In this document: piece by piece, positions 59,469 through 60,145 of the stretch
Position numbering within the stretch: the stretch's first letter is position 1
How the letters are laid out: each line of letters opens with the position of its first letter
Origin: Planctomycetota bacterium
GTDB lineage: Bacteria; Planctomycetota; Phycisphaerae; Phycisphaerales; UBA1924
Reading direction: 5' to 3'
Length of the DNA stretch: 60,145 nt
NCBI GenBank assembly: GCA_003696675.1
Contig: RFGH01000221.1
Coordinates: 1 to 60,145, forward strand
Translations under genes and position numbers: made by a program
The notes under the pieces: generated by a model
What the model saw: only the letters and a program-made list of their open reading frames with translations
Database searches by the model: none
What the model was told of the DNA's origin: nothing

Positions 59469-60145
59469 CTAGAGCCGATACCCCAACGGATGTTCCGCCA
59501 GGGCGTACATCTCGCGGAGGACGGTGATTGCCAGCGCACCTGAGAGCACAAGCCCACCCATGATGGCCGCCGACTTCCAGGCGCCGATGCCGGCCAGCCA
59601 GCCGAATCCGTACACCGTGGGCCAGATCGCACCGTAGCGGGCGATCTTCTCGCCGAGCTTCGGTCCCGGGCCGAGCGAGCGCCAACGCCGGAGGATCTGC
59701 ACGGCCAGCAGGGCCGCGCCGCCGACCGGCCACATGGCGGCCGTCCACGGCACCCAATCCGGCCAGATCGCGCCGCCGGTGCGTCGGTACGCCAACACCG
59801 CCAGCACCGCCGAGCACACGACCCAGCCCATCAGGGCGAACCCCGACGCACGGCGCGAGATCACCGGGCTGCGGCGTCCGAGCGTGTGAGAAAGCCCCGC
59901 GATCACCATGGCGTGCGTCATTACCCACCACGCCGGAAAGAGAAAAGTTACCCACAGGTTGGGCACCAGCGCGTGCCCGGCGTAGATGACGCTGAGCAGC
60001 ACCATCCCGATCGCGGGGATGAACTTGCCCAGCGCGTTGAACACCAGAATGGCTGTGGCAAGGAACAATGTCGCCAGCACCGCCGCCGTACCGAAGGCCG
60101 TCGCGCCCAGCACCGAGAGCAGCAGCGAGACGGCCACCACCGAGA
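59469..60145 (-). CDS. Polytopic membrane protein, cut by the window edge
   Basis: The last 223 residues or so of a membrane protein whose start is outside the window; the frame is open to the edge. About eight hydrophobic helices are visible, with LFNALGKFIPAIGMVLL near the start and YGFGWLAGIGAWKSAAI later. The segment resembles the C-terminal half of UbiA-type prenyltransferases, but the NDxxD motif is not included, so this is only a possibility. Confidence 0.55.
   Translation of the reverse strand, partial: SVVAVSLLLSVLGATAFGTAAVLATLFLATAILVFNALGKFIPAIGMVLLSVIYAGHALVPNLWVTFLFPAWWVMTHAMVIAGLSHTLGRRSPVISRRASGFALMGWVVCSAVLAVLAYRRTGGAIWPDWVPWTAAMWPVGGAALLAVQILRRWRSLGPGPKLGEKIARYGAIWPTVYGFGWLAGIGAWKSAAIMGGLVLSGALAITVLREMYALAEHPLGYRL

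Noticed and set aside
1-60145. CRISPR array or cas genes, rRNA genes, insertion sequences
   Set aside because: No regularly spaced repeats, no rRNA sequence and no transposase were recognised on either strand.

Overview
The window is GC-rich with very high GC at third codon positions. It reads as a piece of a Planctomycetota chromosome, most likely from the class Phycisphaerae. The signs are a PEP-CTERM-like exported protein ending in a short hydrophobic stretch and TRRRRR, many small zinc-ribbon membrane proteins, an nrfHA module with a fused CcsBA haem lyase, and an integrated element carrying 'GRFAKGNPGGPGNP'-type proteins. This placement is inferred from gene content only.

Layout. 1-5045: an oxidoreductase, thioredoxin, a decayed MNT/HepT toxin-antitoxin pair, folP and a secreted protein. 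5084-13315: ftsK with an unusual acidic tail, a gene remnant, a heptose-type nucleotidyltransferase/kinase fusion, a glycosyltransferase, and comM. 13374-18564: a HAF/PEP-CTERM protein, a helix-turn-helix protein overlapping a zinc-ribbon membrane protein, and an M1 peptidase lipoprotein. 18593-19997: pgsA-pgpA, for phosphatidylglycerol synthesis. 20212-27100: nuoJKLMN, the membrane arm of complex I, with every gene overlapping the next and a clean terminator. 27115-29697: a TerC protein and two tandem PAS+LuxR-type regulators. 29789-35667: recQ, a frameshifted aldehyde dehydrogenase, and pxpBCA (5-oxoprolinase). 35690-41657: an operon lipoprotein-ccsBA-nrfH-nrfA for ammonia-forming nitrite reduction.

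41850-46740 is a 4,826-bp integrated element, bounded by a perfect 65-bp direct repeat, sitting in the 3' part of a tRNA-Ser(CGA) gene. It carries a tyrosine integrase, a DUF3987-type ATPase, two small helix-turn-helix proteins and several small zinc-binding or unknown proteins, but no capsid, terminase or relaxase gene that I recognise. The integrase gene appears to run across attP. In the integrated state its reading frame enters the tRNA gene in antisense. Its apparent native 3' end, 73 codons followed by a terminator, lies at the opposite end of the element and joins in frame only when the element circularises. This resembles the split integrase genes of some archaeal viruses and is the most interesting feature of the window.

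46821-60145: a PAP2 phosphatase, an ArnT-like glycosyltransferase, coaC-rpoZ, a DUF3553 protein, a coiled-coil protein, tRNA-Ser(GCU), a nitroreductase, an SGNH hydrolase, a YceI protein, guaA, a lipoprotein, an RsbW-like kinase with a STAS partner, an MlaE permease, and a membrane protein cut by the window edge. Three genes (MNT antitoxin, HepT toxin, aldehyde dehydrogenase) each carry what looks like a single-base deletion. This could be real decay or consensus error.
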